Positions 51,369-60,975 of a DNA stretch of 64,000 nt are shown here, piece after piece. Numbering within the stretch: the first letter of the stretch is position 1; each line of letters opens with the position of its first letter. The position numbers and the translations under genes were made by a program. The stretch covers positions 1-64,000 of the forward strand of contig JAFVVG010000026.1 of NCBI GenBank assembly GCA_017502305.1. Direction: 5' to 3'. The stretch is from Clostridia bacterium (GTDB lineage Bacteria; Bacillota; Clostridia; Christensenellales; Aristaeellaceae). The notes under the pieces are model-generated. The model was not told where the DNA came from and did not search any database. It saw only the letters and a program-made list of their open reading frames with translations.

Positions 51369-52813
51369 ACAAGAAGCTGATTATCCGTCTGTTGAGTTCT
51401 ATCCTCCTGGTAGAAGCCGTAGCCATGATTCCCTCGCTGCTGGTATCTTTTTACTTTGGCGATGGCGACGCCATGGCCTTCATCGTCACGATGCTTTTGC
51501 TCCTGGTGATCGGCCTGCCGGTCCACATCCTCTCCAAGCCGGAAAACGCCAACCTCCGTGCCCGCGAAGGTTTTCTGGTGGTGCCCCTGGCCTGGGTCCT
51601 CCTGTCCGTGTTCGGCGCACTGCCCTTTGTCATCAGCGGCATGATCCCCAATTTTGCCGACGCCCTGTTTGAGTCAGTCTCCGGCTTCACCACCACCGGC
51701 GCCTCCATCATGACCGATGTGATGAACCAACCCCGGGGCGTGATGTTCTGGCGCAGCTTCACCCACTGGGTGGGCGGCATGGGCGTTCTGGTGCTCACAC
51801 TGGCTCTCCTGCCCAAGCTTTCCGGCCGCACCTCCCACCTGTTCAAGGCCGAAAGCCCCGGCCCCACCCTGAGCAAGCTGCTCCCCCGCATGGGCGATAC
51901 CGCCAAGGTGCTTTACCTTCTCTACGGTCTTCTTACCGCCATCCTGCTGGTGGTGCTGATGCTCTGCGGTATGAATTTCTACGACGCCTCCATCCATGCC
52001 ATGGGCACCGCCGGCACCGGCGGCTTCAGCAACTATAGCGCCAGCATCGCCGGCTTCAACTCCCCCTTGATCGAGTGGGTTGTCACCCTGTTCATGCTGC
52101 TCTTCGGCGTGAACTTCGCCCTGTACTATAAGCTCCTGCGGGGCGACTGGCGTGAAATGAAAAACAACGAAGAGCTGCGCTGGTTCCTGGGCATTTTCGC
52201 CGTGCTGGCCCTGATCATCACGCTGATCATCCTGCCCCAGTTTGAGGGCAGCTTCTTCACCGCCCTGCGTTATTCCTCCTTCCAGCTCGCTTCCATCATG
52301 TCCACCACTGGCTTTGCCACCACCGATTTCAACCTTTGGCCCATCGCGGCAAGAATGCTGATTTTCTTCGGCATGTTCCTGGGCGGCTGCGCGGGTTCCA
52401 CCGCCGGTGGCATAAAGATCATCCGCGTGGGGCTTATGACAAAGCAAGGTCTGCGCGAGATCCGCCGTGTGTTCCAGCCCAGAAAGGTACAGGTCGTCCG
52501 CTTCGAGGGCAAAGCCGTAGAAGAATCCGTGCTGCATCAGGTGTGCGTGTTTTTCTTCATGTATCTTGCGCTGATCATCTTCGGCGGTGTGGTGCTTAGC
52601 TTTAATGGCCTGTACGATTTCGAAACCAATTTCACCGCCGCCCTCACCTGCGTAAGCAACGTAGGCCCGGGCCTTGGCGCGGTAGGCCCTGCCGGCAACT
52701 TTGCCGGCTACAGCGATTTCTCCAAGGTCTTCTGCAGCCTGCTGATGCTGGCCGGCCGCCTGGAGATTTTCCCCATCCTGGCTCTGTTCCATCCTGCCAT
52801 GTGGCGCAAATGA
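51365..52813 (+). CDS. trkH: Trk potassium channel subunit TrkH
   Basis: The membrane K+ pore. The 482 residues contain the four pore repeats with selectivity-filter segments SGFTTTGASI, GTAGTGGFS, MSTTGFATTD and VSNVGPGLGAVG. Length and helix number are normal. It is translationally coupled to trkA and followed by a strong terminator. Confidence 0.95.
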   Translation: MNKKLIIRLLSSILLVEAVAMIPSLLVSFYFGDGDAMAFIVTMLLLLVIGLPVHILSKPENANLRAREGFLVVPLAWVLLSVFGALPFVISGMIPNFADALFESVSGFTTTGASIMTDVMNQPRGVMFWRSFTHWVGGMGVLVLTLALLPKLSGRTSHLFKAESPGPTLSKLLPRMGDTAKVLYLLYGLLTAILLVVLMLCGMNFYDASIHAMGTAGTGGFSNYSASIAGFNSPLIEWVVTLFMLLFGVNFALYYKLLRGDWREMKNNEELRWFLGIFAVLALIITLIILPQFEGSFFTALRYSSFQLASIMSTTGFATTDFNLWPIAARMLIFFGMFLGGCAGSTAGGIKIIRVGLMTKQGLREIRRVFQPRKVQVVRFEGKAVEESVLHQVCVFFFMYLALIIFGGVVLSFNGLYDFETNFTAALTCVSNVGPGLGAVGPAGNFAGYSDFSKVFCSLLMLAGRLEIFPILALFHPAMWRK

Positions 52814-52824
52814 TTGTTTTCCCC

Positions 52825-52859
52825 AAGAACCGCCCTTTTCCGGCGGTTCTTGTTCTTTT
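52825..52859 (+). terminator. Terminator of trkAH
   Basis: AAGAACCGCC (52825-52834) pairs with GGCGGTTCTT (52842-52851) around a CTTTTCC loop, followed by GTTCTTTT. Confidence 0.9.
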
Positions 52860-52874
52860 GCCCGAACACATCAT

Positions 52875-52896
52875 CGCCGGATAAGCGCATCCGGCG
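52875..52896. repeat. REP-like hairpin in the trkH-dgt gap
   Basis: CGCCGGAT (52875-52882) and ATCCGGCG (52889-52896) form a perfect eight-base stem with loop AAGCGC. The sequence resembles short extragenic palindromes. No further copy is seen in the window and no T-run follows. The rest of the 52860-53030 gap shows no gene. Confidence 0.4.
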
Positions 52897-53030
52897 GCAC
52901 GTGTTTCCCGCTCCACTCCCATTTTTTGTTTATCTTTTTGCGCAAAAACGCCGGAAATCCTCATTTCGCAAAGGAATTTCGCCTCCCTGCGTTGTATATA
53001 CACATTATCCAGGCAAAGGAGGGTGATACT

Positions 53031-54035
53031 GTGACCATCAGGGAGCGTTGCGAGCAGGAAGAACTGGCGCGGCTTTCGCCGTTGGCCGTCAAGTCCTGCC
53101 AGACAAAAGGCCGCCAGCGCCCGCAGGAACCCTGTGCCCTGCGCACGGAGTTTCAGCGCGACCGCGACCGCATCATCCACAGCAAATCCTTCCGCCGGCT
53201 GAAGTTCAAAACCCAGGTCTTTCTCTCCCCCGAGGGCGACCACTATCGCACCCGCCTCACCCACACCCTTGAAGTCTCCCAGGTGGCCCGCACCCTGGCC
53301 CGCTGCCTGCAGCTCAATGAGGATCTCACCGAGGCCATTGCCTTGGGGCATGACCTGGGCCACACGCCCTTTGGGCATATCGGCGAGCGTTCCCTGGACG
53401 AGCTCATGCCCGAGGGCTTCCGCCATAACGAGCAGTCCCTTCGCATGGTGGATCTGCTGGAGAGAGACGGCAACGGCCTGAACCTGACCTGGGAGGTCCG
53501 CGACGGCATCCTCTGCCACAGCGGCAAGCAGCACCCTGCCACCCTGGAGGGCCAGTGCGTCCGCCGTGCCGACCGCATCGCTTACCTCAACCACGACCTG
53601 GACGACGCCCTTCGCGCCGGTATTTTGCAGCCCTTCGAGCTTCCCGCCGATTGCCTCAAGGTGCTGGGCAAAACACACTCCGAGCGCATCAACACCATGA
53701 TCCTCGATATTGTGGACAACAGCGCCGGAAAACCCGAGCTCTCCATGAGCCCCCTGGTGCAGTCTGCCATGGACGGCCTGCGGGAATTCATGTTCGAGAA
53801 GGTCTACCGCGACCGCTGGCGCGCCACCGAGGAGAACCGCTGCGACCACATCATGAAGGAGCTCTGGGCCTACTATATCGCCCATCCCGGCGAAATGCCC
53901 GAGGAATTCCTTATGATCGGCTATCAGGCCGGTTCCGAGCGCAGTGTGTGCGACTTCCTCTCCTGTATGACGGATCGTTATGCCGTCAGGCTCTATCAGC
54001 AGTTGTTTATTCCTGCATCCTTCCCCGCAATTTGA
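53031..54035 (+). CDS. dgt: Deoxyguanosinetriphosphate triphosphohydrolase family protein
   Basis: An HD-domain dNTP triphosphohydrolase. I place the start at GTG 53031, behind AGGAGGG. The 334 residues show the metal-binding HD set: HTLEVSQVAR, IALGHDLGHTPFGHIGE and VRRADRIAYLNHDLDDAL. RIIHSKSFRRLKFKTQVF is the family opening. These enzymes adjust dNTP pools. It heads the conserved dgt-dnaG-rpoD cluster of Clostridia. Confidence 0.93.
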   Translation: MTIRERCEQEELARLSPLAVKSCQTKGRQRPQEPCALRTEFQRDRDRIIHSKSFRRLKFKTQVFLSPEGDHYRTRLTHTLEVSQVARTLARCLQLNEDLTEAIALGHDLGHTPFGHIGERSLDELMPEGFRHNEQSLRMVDLLERDGNGLNLTWEVRDGILCHSGKQHPATLEGQCVRRADRIAYLNHDLDDALRAGILQPFELPADCLKVLGKTHSERINTMILDIVDNSAGKPELSMSPLVQSAMDGLREFMFEKVYRDRWRATEENRCDHIMKELWAYYIAHPGEMPEEFLMIGYQAGSERSVCDFLSCMTDRYAVRLYQQLFIPASFPAI

Positions 54036-54105
54036 TGCTTTTTCCGTCATTTGAAAGAAGGAAATGCGCGAAACGTGGCGAAAGAATAGGACAGGTGAAG
54101 GTTAT

Positions 54106-55869
54106 ATGGCACCACGCTTTCCCTCCCAATGGCTGGACGAGCTCCGCCAGAGGGCAGATATTGTACAAGTCATCTCAGGTTATGTGACGCTGAAGAGGAA
54201 CGGGCATAGATATTGGGGTCTGTGCCCGTTTCACGGCGAAAAGACAGCCTCGTTTTCCGTGGACGCGGAGCGCCAGCTCTACTACTGCTTCGGCTGCAAG
54301 GCCGGCGGCAGCGTGATTCAGTTCATCATGGATATTGAGAGGCTTGACTTCCAGGATGCCGTCAAGCACCTGGCGGATCAGCTGCACATGCCCCTTCCCC
54401 AAATGGAGAACGATCCTGATTACGAGCGCCGCCGCAACCAGCGTGACAGGCTTCTTGCCGCCAACCGCGAGGCCGCTCAGTTCTTCCACTCCACCCTGTT
54501 TACCGAGTCCGGCCAGCCCATGCTCGATTACTTCAAGCGCCGCGGGCTGACGGATAATGTCATCCGCAAGTTCGGCCTGGGTGCTTCCCCCTCCGGGTGG
54601 GATACGCTTACCAGGCACCTGCAATCCAGGGGCTACTCCCTGGAGGAGCTCCGCCTGTGCGGCCTGACGGTGGTCAAGCCTGCCGAAAACGGCAAGCCCC
54701 AGCGGGCCTACGACATGTTCCGTAACCGTGCCATCTTCCCCATCATCGACCAATACGGCAATGTGCTGGCCTTTGGCGGGCGCATTCTTGGGGATGGTCA
54801 GCCCAAGTATCTCAATACCTCCGACACCCCGGTGTTCAACAAACGCATGGGCGTTTACGCAGCCAACCTGCTGCGCAAGGAACGGCACCTGGAGCGTGTG
54901 GTGCTGGTGGAGGGCTACATGGACGTTGTCTCCCTGACGCAGTTCGGCGTTCCCGGTGTGTGCGCCACCCTGGGTACCGCCCTCACGCCCGAGCAGGCCC
55001 GCTTGCTCAAGCGCTTCGCCCCCAAGGTCTACCTGGGCTACGATGGCGACAGCGCAGGCCAGAACGCCATTCTCCGCGGTCTGGACATTCTCCAGGCCGA
55101 GGACATCCCCGCCCGGGTGCTGGACTTCCCCGACAAGCTGGACCCGGACGAGTTCATCCGTCGCGACGGCATCGAGGGCTTCAACAACCTGCCGGCCATC
55201 ACCCCGGAAACCTACCGCATGCGCCGTTTGCGTGAACAGCACGACCTTTCCACCCAGGAGGGCCGCACCGAATACGCCAAAGCTTGCGCCAATGTGCTCA
55301 AGCACCTGGAGCCTGTGGAGCTGGAAAATCACCTGCAGGAGCTGACGGTGCAGACCGGCTTCACCCGGGACGTGCTCCTGGCCCAGATCGGCGCCACCCT
55401 GCCCAAGGCAGCCGCCGTCACACCCGCGAAGCGTGAACCACTCAAGCGTTCCCCCGGCCCCTCTGCCGAGGACGTCCGTGCCGAGGAATTGCTGATTTCG
55501 CTCATCGGAACAGGCCGTTTGCCCGGAGATATCGCCAGCGAGGAGGATTTCACCGACCCGGTGTTGAAAACCCTTTACGGCGACCTGATCCGCGGCCGCT
55601 CCCCCGCCAGCCTGGTGGAGGAACAGCAGGATGAACACCTGCGCGCCCGTTTCAGCCAGCTATTGATGACCCCACCCTCCGAGAATACCGACCAGCTCAT
55701 CCGCATGGCCCAGGATTGCCTCAATTCCATGCGCCGCCGCCGGCTGGAGGAACGGATCAAAACCATCATGCAATCCATTAACGCCCTTTCGGGCCCTGAC
55801 AAGATAACCGCTATGACCGAGGTTCAGTCGCTCACCGCGAAGCTGAGCCGCCTGAAGTCCGCCAGGTAA
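54106..55869 (+). CDS. dnaG: DNA primase DnaG
   Basis: Synthesises RNA primers at replication forks. I place the start at ATG 54106, giving the family opening [20 protein letters not shown]; an ATG 42 bases upstream is less well placed. The 587 residues show the CHC2 zinc finger (CPFHGEK and [11 protein letters not shown], about 40-65) and the Toprim core ([12 protein letters not shown] and [13 protein letters not shown]). The C-terminal helicase-binding region follows. The gene lies between dgt and rpoD. Confidence 0.95.
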   Translation: MAPRFPSQWLDELRQRADIVQVISGYVTLKRNGHRYWGLCPFHGEKTASFSVDAERQLYYCFGCKAGGSVIQFIMDIERLDFQDAVKHLADQLHMPLPQMENDPDYERRRNQRDRLLAANREAAQFFHSTLFTESGQPMLDYFKRRGLTDNVIRKFGLGASPSGWDTLTRHLQSRGYSLEELRLCGLTVVKPAENGKPQRAYDMFRNRAIFPIIDQYGNVLAFGGRILGDGQPKYLNTSDTPVFNKRMGVYAANLLRKERHLERVVLVEGYMDVVSLTQFGVPGVCATLGTALTPEQARLLKRFAPKVYLGYDGDSAGQNAILRGLDILQAEDIPARVLDFPDKLDPDEFIRRDGIEGFNNLPAITPETYRMRRLREQHDLSTQEGRTEYAKACANVLKHLEPVELENHLQELTVQTGFTRDVLLAQIGATLPKAAAVTPAKREPLKRSPGPSAEDVRAEELLISLIGTGRLPGDIASEEDFTDPVLKTLYGDLIRGRSPASLVEEQQDEHLRARFSQLLMTPPSENTDQLIRMAQDCLNSMRRRRLEERIKTIMQSINALSGPDKITAMTEVQSLTAKLSRLKSAR

Positions 55870-55900
55870 GCCGGCGGCAAAGAAAAGGAGAGGATCCCGT

Positions 55901-57004
55901 TTGACGCTTTCACCCGATGTACGCCAGGCCAAGCTGAATGAGCTGTACGAATTTGGCAAATCCAAAGGCTCCCTGACCTACAAGGAGATCATGGACCGCC
56001 TGATGGAAATGGACATGGAACCGGACCAGCTCGACAAGGTTCTGGAAACGCTGGAAGCCCTGGGCGTTGAGGTTGTCAACGAGAACGACCCTGCTGCCCA
56101 GGCCACCCCCGAACCCGTGGAGGAACACGACGATCATCTGGACCTCTCCGTACCCGAAGGCATCTCCATCGACGACCCTGTGCGCATGTACCTCAAGGAA
56201 ATCGGCAAGGTTCCCTTGCTGACCGCCGAAGAGGAAGTCGAGATCGCCAAGAAGCTCGAAAGCGGTACTGAAGAAGAAAAGGACGAGGCCAAGCGCAAGC
56301 TGAGCGAGGCCAACCTCCGCCTGGTGGTGTCCATCGCCAAGCGCTATGTGGGCCGCGGCATGCTCTTCCTCGATCTGATCCAGGAGGGTAACCTGGGCCT
56401 GATCAAGGCCGTGGAGAAGTTTGACTACCGCAAGGGCTTCAAGTTCTCCACCTACGCCACCTGGTGGATCCGCCAGGCCATCACCCGTGCCATCGCCGAC
56501 CAGGCACGCACCATCCGCATCCCCGTGCACATGGTGGAAACCATCAACAAGCTGATCCGCGTCAGCCGCCAGCTGCTTCAGGAATACGGCCGCGAGCCCA
56601 GCCCCGAGGAAATCGCCAAGGAAATGGGCATCTCCGAGAGCAAGGTCCGTGAGATCATCAAGATCGCCCAGGAGCCCGTGAGCCTGGAAACCCCCATCGG
56701 CGAGGAAGAGGACAGCCACCTGGGCGACTTCATCCCCGATGACGACGCCCCCGCCCCCGCCGAGGCCGCTTCCTTCGCCCTGATGAAGGAGCAGCTGCTG
56801 GATGTGCTGGATACCCTCACCCCCCGCGAGGAAAAGGTGCTGCGCCTGCGCTTCGGCCTGGACGACGGACACCAGCGCACCCTGGAGGAAGTGGGCCGCG
56901 AATTCAACGTCACCCGCGAGCGCATCCGTCAGATCGAGGCCAAGGCCCTGCGGAAGCTCCGCCACCCCAGCCGCTCCAAGAAGCTGCGTGATTACCTTGA
57001 CTAA
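55901..57004 (+). CDS. rpoD: RNA polymerase primary sigma factor RpoD (SigA)
   Basis: The housekeeping sigma factor. It starts at TTG 55901, seven bases after AAGGAGAGG. The 367 residues have a short region 1.1, region 1.2 ([16 protein letters not shown]), region 2 with the -10 recognition stretch ([20 protein letters not shown]), region 3, and region 4.2 with the -35 helix-turn-helix ([27 protein letters not shown]). Length suits a Firmicute SigA. The many near-consensus TTGACA/TATAAT promoters in this window fit it. Confidence 0.97.
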   Translation: MTLSPDVRQAKLNELYEFGKSKGSLTYKEIMDRLMEMDMEPDQLDKVLETLEALGVEVVNENDPAAQATPEPVEEHDDHLDLSVPEGISIDDPVRMYLKEIGKVPLLTAEEEVEIAKKLESGTEEEKDEAKRKLSEANLRLVVSIAKRYVGRGMLFLDLIQEGNLGLIKAVEKFDYRKGFKFSTYATWWIRQAITRAIADQARTIRIPVHMVETINKLIRVSRQLLQEYGREPSPEEIAKEMGISESKVREIIKIAQEPVSLETPIGEEEDSHLGDFIPDDDAPAPAEAASFALMKEQLLDVLDTLTPREEKVLRLRFGLDDGHQRTLEEVGREFNVTRERIRQIEAKALRKLRHPSRSKKLRDYLD

Positions 57005-57015
57005 TCAACCGAAGC

Positions 57016-57050
57016 ATACCCTGTCTGTTTCAGACAGGGTATCTCTTTCC
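57016..57050 (+). terminator. Terminator after rpoD
   Basis: ATACCCTGTCTG (57016-57027) and CAGACAGGGTAT (57031-57042) form a 12-base perfect stem with a TTT loop, followed by CTCTTT. Confidence 0.85.
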
Positions 57051-57080
57051 CCTGATGAAAAATGGCGCATCGCCCGCCGC

Positions 57081-57332
57081 ATGGCTGCCTCCATGGCTAT
57101 GCGCTATTCCATCAGACCCGACATCACATACGATATCTACCTGGTCTGTTTATTGGCATTACCTAAAATTATGGCTGCCGAACCATCCCACCGTCTGGGC
57201 TTTGCGCACGCCCTTTCCTGGCCACTGCGTCAGACAGCTACCCGCGCCGCTGTGGAGCTACGCAACGCGCCGCCTCAATCCAGCTTACCAGAAACCCTGC
57301 GCCGTGTCATCGAGACAGGCCATCTCATGTAA
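57081..57332 (+). CDS. Possible small protein between rpoD and trmK
   Basis: An 83-residue open frame with plausible composition (for example SIRPDITYDIYLVCLLALPKI). Its stop TAA runs directly into the GGAG of trmK, as in tightly packed operons. The start is weak: no ribosome site precedes ATG 57081. The frame extends back to a TTG at 56997 inside the end of rpoD, which would pass through the terminator. No family is recognised. It could equally be a chance frame. Confidence 0.3.
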   Translation: MAASMAMRYSIRPDITYDIYLVCLLALPKIMAAEPSHRLGFAHALSWPLRQTATRAAVELRNAPPQSSLPETLRRVIETGHLM

Positions 57333-57341
57333 GGAGATACC

Positions 57342-58013
57342 ATGCTTGACGAAAGACTTTCCCTGGCCGCCGAACTCTTTGAGCCCTGCCACCTGGGGGC
57401 TGATATCGGCACCGACCACGGTCTTCTTCCCTGCCATCTGCTGAAGGCGAACATCTGCCGGAAGATGATCTTTGCCGACGTCAGCGAGAAAGCACTGCGC
57501 CATGCCGAGGAGCAGGTGGCCCGCCAGCAGCTGCAAAATCGCGCCACGCTCGTTTGTGCTGACGGCCTGGACGCATTGACGGAGCCATGCGGCTGCGTAT
57601 CCGTCATGGGCATGGGCGGCGAAACCATCGCCGGCATCCTTACCCGTGGGCAGGCTCAGCTGCAGGGCGCCGTGCTGGTACTCTCCGCTCACACGGATCT
57701 TCATCTGGTGCGCCAGGCCGTTCAGGAAATCGGCTACCACATCGTCCGCGAGGAGCTGTGCCGCGCGGCGGGGCGTTTCTACGTGGTATGGCGTGCCGAA
57801 CCCGGCGCGGCTGCCATGACCGACGATGAGATCCGCTTTGGCCCGCTGATGCTGCGGGAAGCTACTCCCCTGCTAAGGGAGTATGTTGCCTGGCGCATGG
57901 CTGTGCTGGGCGAACGCCTCAACGGCCTGCTCTCCGCCCGTGAGAGCAACGACGCAGCCATTGCCGCCATCCGCCGCGACCTTGCTTTCTATCAGACCAT
58001 ACTGGAGGAATAA
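57342..58013 (+). CDS. trmK: tRNA (adenine(22)-N1)-methyltransferase TrmK
   Basis: Methylates A22 of tRNA using SAM. The 223 residues begin LDERLSLAAELFEPCHLGADIGTDHGLLPCHLL, the TrmK SAM motif, followed by FADVSEKALRHAEEQ and CVSVMGMGGETIAGIL. A helical C-terminal domain completes it. The gene is followed four bases later by nif3, the usual clostridial pair downstream of rpoD. Confidence 0.94.
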   Translation: MLDERLSLAAELFEPCHLGADIGTDHGLLPCHLLKANICRKMIFADVSEKALRHAEEQVARQQLQNRATLVCADGLDALTEPCGCVSVMGMGGETIAGILTRGQAQLQGAVLVLSAHTDLHLVRQAVQEIGYHIVREELCRAAGRFYVVWRAEPGAAAMTDDEIRFGPLMLREATPLLREYVAWRMAVLGERLNGLLSARESNDAAIAAIRRDLAFYQTILEE

Positions 58014-58016
58014 CCC

Positions 58017-58784
58017 ATGACCGTACAGCAGGTATACGATTTCATCAACGCCCGCGCCCCCTATGAAACCCAGGCTCCCTACGATAATTCCGGTCTCCTT
58101 GTGGGCGATCCCTCCGCTCCGGTGCAGGGCGTTCACTTTGCCATGGATCTGACCCAGCCCGTCATTGACGAGGCCATCGCGTCCGGCGCGAACCTGATCG
58201 TCACCCATCATCCCATCATGTTTTCACCCATCAAGCGCCTGGTGACCACCGATTACGAAAGCCGCCTCATCATGCGCCTGGTGCGGCACGGCATCGCCAT
58301 GATCTCCGCCCATACCAACCTTGACCAGGCCCCCGGCGGCATCAATGATGTGCTGGCCCAGCGCCTTGGCCTCACCGGCATCACCGGCGAAGGCTTCCTG
58401 CGCATGGGCGAGCTGCCCCGTCCTATGTCCGCTTCCGAGCTTGCCGCTCATGTCAGCCAGGCGCTGAACACCACCGTACGCACCATGGGTTCCGGTGAAA
58501 ACATCACCCGCCTGGCCATGTGCTCCGGCGGCGGAAGCGACGAGTGGCGTGCCGCCCGCGATATGGGCGCCCAGGCCTTCCTTTCCGGCGAGATCAAGCA
58601 CCATCACGCCCTGGAGGCTGCCGACAGCGGCATCCTCTGCCTGGAAGCCGGCCACCACGCCACCGAGGAACCCGGCATTTTTGCCCTGGCCGACGCTTTA
58701 CAAAACGAGCTGAATGCGGTACAATGTAATGTGCATGTATCGACATCCCGGCTTGCCGCTTATGCCGCGCCCGGGAGGCCTTGA
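58017..58784 (+). CDS. Nif3-like dinuclear metal-centre protein
   Basis: A 255-residue member of the Nif3/YqfO (GTP cyclohydrolase I type 2) family. Metal ligands are visible in LIVTHHPIMFSPIKRL, SAHTNLDQAPGGINDVLA and GHHATEEPG. It has the short form without the inserted PII-like domain. Function is not firmly established in the family. It is downstream of trmK. Confidence 0.92.
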   Translation: MTVQQVYDFINARAPYETQAPYDNSGLLVGDPSAPVQGVHFAMDLTQPVIDEAIASGANLIVTHHPIMFSPIKRLVTTDYESRLIMRLVRHGIAMISAHTNLDQAPGGINDVLAQRLGLTGITGEGFLRMGELPRPMSASELAAHVSQALNTTVRTMGSGENITRLAMCSGGGSDEWRAARDMGAQAFLSGEIKHHHALEAADSGILCLEAGHHATEEPGIFALADALQNELNAVQCNVHVSTSRLAAYAAPGRP

Positions 58785-58819
58785 CGGAGGCCCTGTGACC
58801 CGTCAGAAGGAGGAACCCT

Positions 58820-59530
58820 ATGGATCAGCAGCAACTGGAGCTTATGTGGCAATACCAGCAGGAGGATATCAAGGCGGACCGTCTCGCCAACGAGATCAAG
58901 CGCTCCCCCACCCGCCAGAAGCTGGAAAAGAGCCGCGACTTCATCATAGAGCAGCAGAAGCAGTATAAGCAGATTGAGGAGCAGGTCGCCATGCTGGCCG
59001 ACCGCAAGGATGCCATCCGCGACGCCATCGCCCGCTGCGAGGATCAGATCGCTGCCATCTCCCAGAAGTTTGAGCAGAATCCCCCCGAGGACGAGGAAGC
59101 CGCCCGCGCCATGCTGGCCGAGGCTGCCAAGTACCAGTCCACCATCGCCGGCTACGAGCAGGAGATGCGCCGTATGGTGAAGGATTCCGCCGATTACGAT
59201 CAGAAGCAGCGCTCCTGCCGCCACGAAGCCGCCAAGGTGAAGGTGGAGTTTGACCAGCTGAAGATCACCTACGATAAGGAAATTGGCGAAAAGAAGGCCG
59301 CCCTGGATGCTCAGCGCGCCGTGGCCGCCGCCAAGGCCGTAGGCATCGACGCCAAGCTGATGGAGGAATACAACACCATCAAGAAGCGCATTATGCCCCC
59401 CATGGCCCGCCTGGTGAACAACCAGTGCAGCGGCTGCAATACCGCCCAGCCCTCTTCCCTGCTGAGCAAAATCAAGAGCGGCACGGAGCTCATCGAATGC
59501 GAGACCTGTGGCCGAATGATTATTCCGTAA
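58820..59530 (+). CDS. Coiled-coil protein with a C-terminal C4 zinc ribbon
   Basis: The 236-residue protein has a long coiled coil (about 5-165, rich in Glu, Lys, Gln and Ala) and ends in a zinc ribbon with CSGC (about 203-206) and CETC (about 227-230). This matches the small family of zinc-ribbon coiled-coil proteins found after trmK-nif3 in Firmicutes. The biochemical role is not established to my knowledge. The start follows AAGGAGGA. Confidence 0.88.
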   Translation: MDQQQLELMWQYQQEDIKADRLANEIKRSPTRQKLEKSRDFIIEQQKQYKQIEEQVAMLADRKDAIRDAIARCEDQIAAISQKFEQNPPEDEEAARAMLAEAAKYQSTIAGYEQEMRRMVKDSADYDQKQRSCRHEAAKVKVEFDQLKITYDKEIGEKKAALDAQRAVAAAKAVGIDAKLMEEYNTIKKRIMPPMARLVNNQCSGCNTAQPSSLLSKIKSGTELIECETCGRMIIP

Positions 59531-59533
59531 CCG

Positions 59534-59763
59534 TTTCACAAAAGTGTCAAAGCCACTTTTGTGAAATAGGCGCTTCGTCACTGTGTCCGGCGCAAGCGCC
59601 GTCCACGGCCGTTCCTTCGCGTAAGGAAAGTTTCCGGCAAAGCCGGAAACACCCCGCCCCGGCGGCAAAGCCCCCGGATACGATTACAGTCGAAGGGCCT
59701 GCGGGCCCTCCGACGCCACCCCTAAGGCTTGTCAATTTGCTTCCGGCGGCATATACCGCCGGA
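59534..59763. repeat. Array of seven consecutive hairpins
   Basis: Seven inverted repeats lie in a row in 230 bases: 59534-59566 (13-base stem TTTCACAAAAGTG), 59588-59601, 59612-59628, 59630-59650 (nine-base stem with AAA loop), 59659-59677, 59689-59714, and 59742-59763 (TCCGGCGG stem followed by a T run). No gene is visible. The last one looks like an intrinsic terminator in front of the flavoprotein gene. It may be a dispersed repeat cassette or a structured RNA. Confidence 0.65.
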
Positions 59764-59771
59764 TATTTTTT
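59742..59771 (+). terminator. Terminator-like hairpin just before the flavodiiron gene
   Basis: TCCGGCGG (59742-59749) pairs with CCGCCGGA (59756-59763), then TATTTTTT. It lies 19 bases before the fprA start codon. It could end the zinc-ribbon transcript or act as an attenuator if transcription starts within the array. Confidence 0.65.
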
Positions 59772-59790
59772 CACAATGGAGGAAATATAC

Positions 59791-60936
59791 ATGACTACCA
59801 ATATCCGCTATATCGGCGTCAACGACCACGACATCGACCTGTTCGAGGGCCAGTATACCGTGCCCAACGGCATGGCCTATAACTCCTATGTGATTCTCGA
59901 TGAGAAAATCGCCGTACTGGACACCGTGGATATCCGTAAGTGCGATGGTTATTTCGCCAACCTGGAATCCGCCCTGGCCGGCCGCACCCCCGATTATCTG
60001 ATCGTCTCCCATGTGGAGCCCGACCACGCCTCCTCCGTGAAGTGTTTCACCCAGAAGTATCCCTCCGTCAAGATCGTCGGCAACGCCAAGACCTTCCAGT
60101 TCCTGGCCAACTATTTCGACCTTTCCGCCTCCGAGCAGGTGGTGGTAAAGGACGGCGACACCCTCGACCTGGGCGCACACAAGCTCACCTTCATCCTGGC
60201 CCCCATGATCCACTGGCCCGAGGTTATGATGAGCTATGAATCCACCGAAAAGGTGCTCTTCTCCGCAGACGCCTTCGGCAAGTTCGGCGCCCTGGATGTG
60301 GACGAGGACTGGGATTGCGAAGCCCGCCGGTATTACTTCAACATCGTGGGTAAATTCGGCGTACAGGTGCAAGGCCTGCTGAAGAAGGCCGCCGGCCTTG
60401 AGATCAACACCATCTGCCCCCTGCACGGCCCCATCCTTACCGATGCCATCCCCCATGCCCTGAACCTGTACCAGACCTGGAGCAGCTACGGCGTGGAAAC
60501 CCAGGGTGTGTTCATCGCCTACGCTTCCCTCTACGGCAACACCAGGCAGGCCGCGCTGAAGCTCAAAGAGCTGCTGGAAAAGCGCGGCTGCCCCAAGGTA
60601 GCCATTACTGACCTTGCCCGTGAGGACATGGCCGAGGCCCTGGAGGATGCCTTCCGCTATGGCAAGGTGGTGCTGGCCGCCTCCAGCTACAACGGCAGCG
60701 TCATGCCCTTCATGGAGGATTTCCTCCACCACCTCAAGGGCAAGAACTACCAGAAGCGCACCGTCGCCCTGATGGAGAACGGCACCTGGGCGCCCTCCGC
60801 TGCCAAGACCATGCAGGCCCTGCTGGAAGGCATGAAGGGCATCGCCATCCTGGAGCCGGTGGTCACCATCCGTGGTGCGCTGAAGGAAACCGACCTTCCC
60901 GCCCTGGAGCAGCTGGCGGACGAACTGATGAAGTAA
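59791..60936 (+). CDS. fprA: Class A flavodiiron protein (FprA-type)
   Basis: Reduces O2 and/or NO to protect anaerobes. The start at ATG 59791 follows GGAGG. The 381 residues have a metallo-beta-lactamase-like diiron domain with ligands in SHVEPDHASS, APMIHWPE, FSADAFGKFG and CPLHGPI. A flavodoxin domain follows (IAYASLYGNTRQAALKLKELL from about 255). There is no rubredoxin or NADH-oxidase extension, so electrons come from separate carriers. It is preceded by the hairpin array and stands alone. Confidence 0.95.
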   Translation: MTTNIRYIGVNDHDIDLFEGQYTVPNGMAYNSYVILDEKIAVLDTVDIRKCDGYFANLESALAGRTPDYLIVSHVEPDHASSVKCFTQKYPSVKIVGNAKTFQFLANYFDLSASEQVVVKDGDTLDLGAHKLTFILAPMIHWPEVMMSYESTEKVLFSADAFGKFGALDVDEDWDCEARRYYFNIVGKFGVQVQGLLKKAAGLEINTICPLHGPILTDAIPHALNLYQTWSSYGVETQGVFIAYASLYGNTRQAALKLKELLEKRGCPKVAITDLAREDMAEALEDAFRYGKVVLAASSYNGSVMPFMEDFLHHLKGKNYQKRTVALMENGTWAPSAAKTMQALLEGMKGIAILEPVVTIRGALKETDLPALEQLADELMK

Positions 60937-60943
60937 CCACGCA

Positions 60944-60973
60944 AAAACCCCGGAGCAACCGCTCCGGGGTTTT
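60944..60973. terminator. Bidirectional terminator between fprA and the Gfo/Idh gene
   Basis: AAAACCCCGGAGC (60944-60956) and GCTCCGGGGTTTT (60961-60973) form a 13-base perfect stem with an AACC loop, serving two convergent genes. Confidence 0.92.
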
Positions 60974-60975
60974 CA

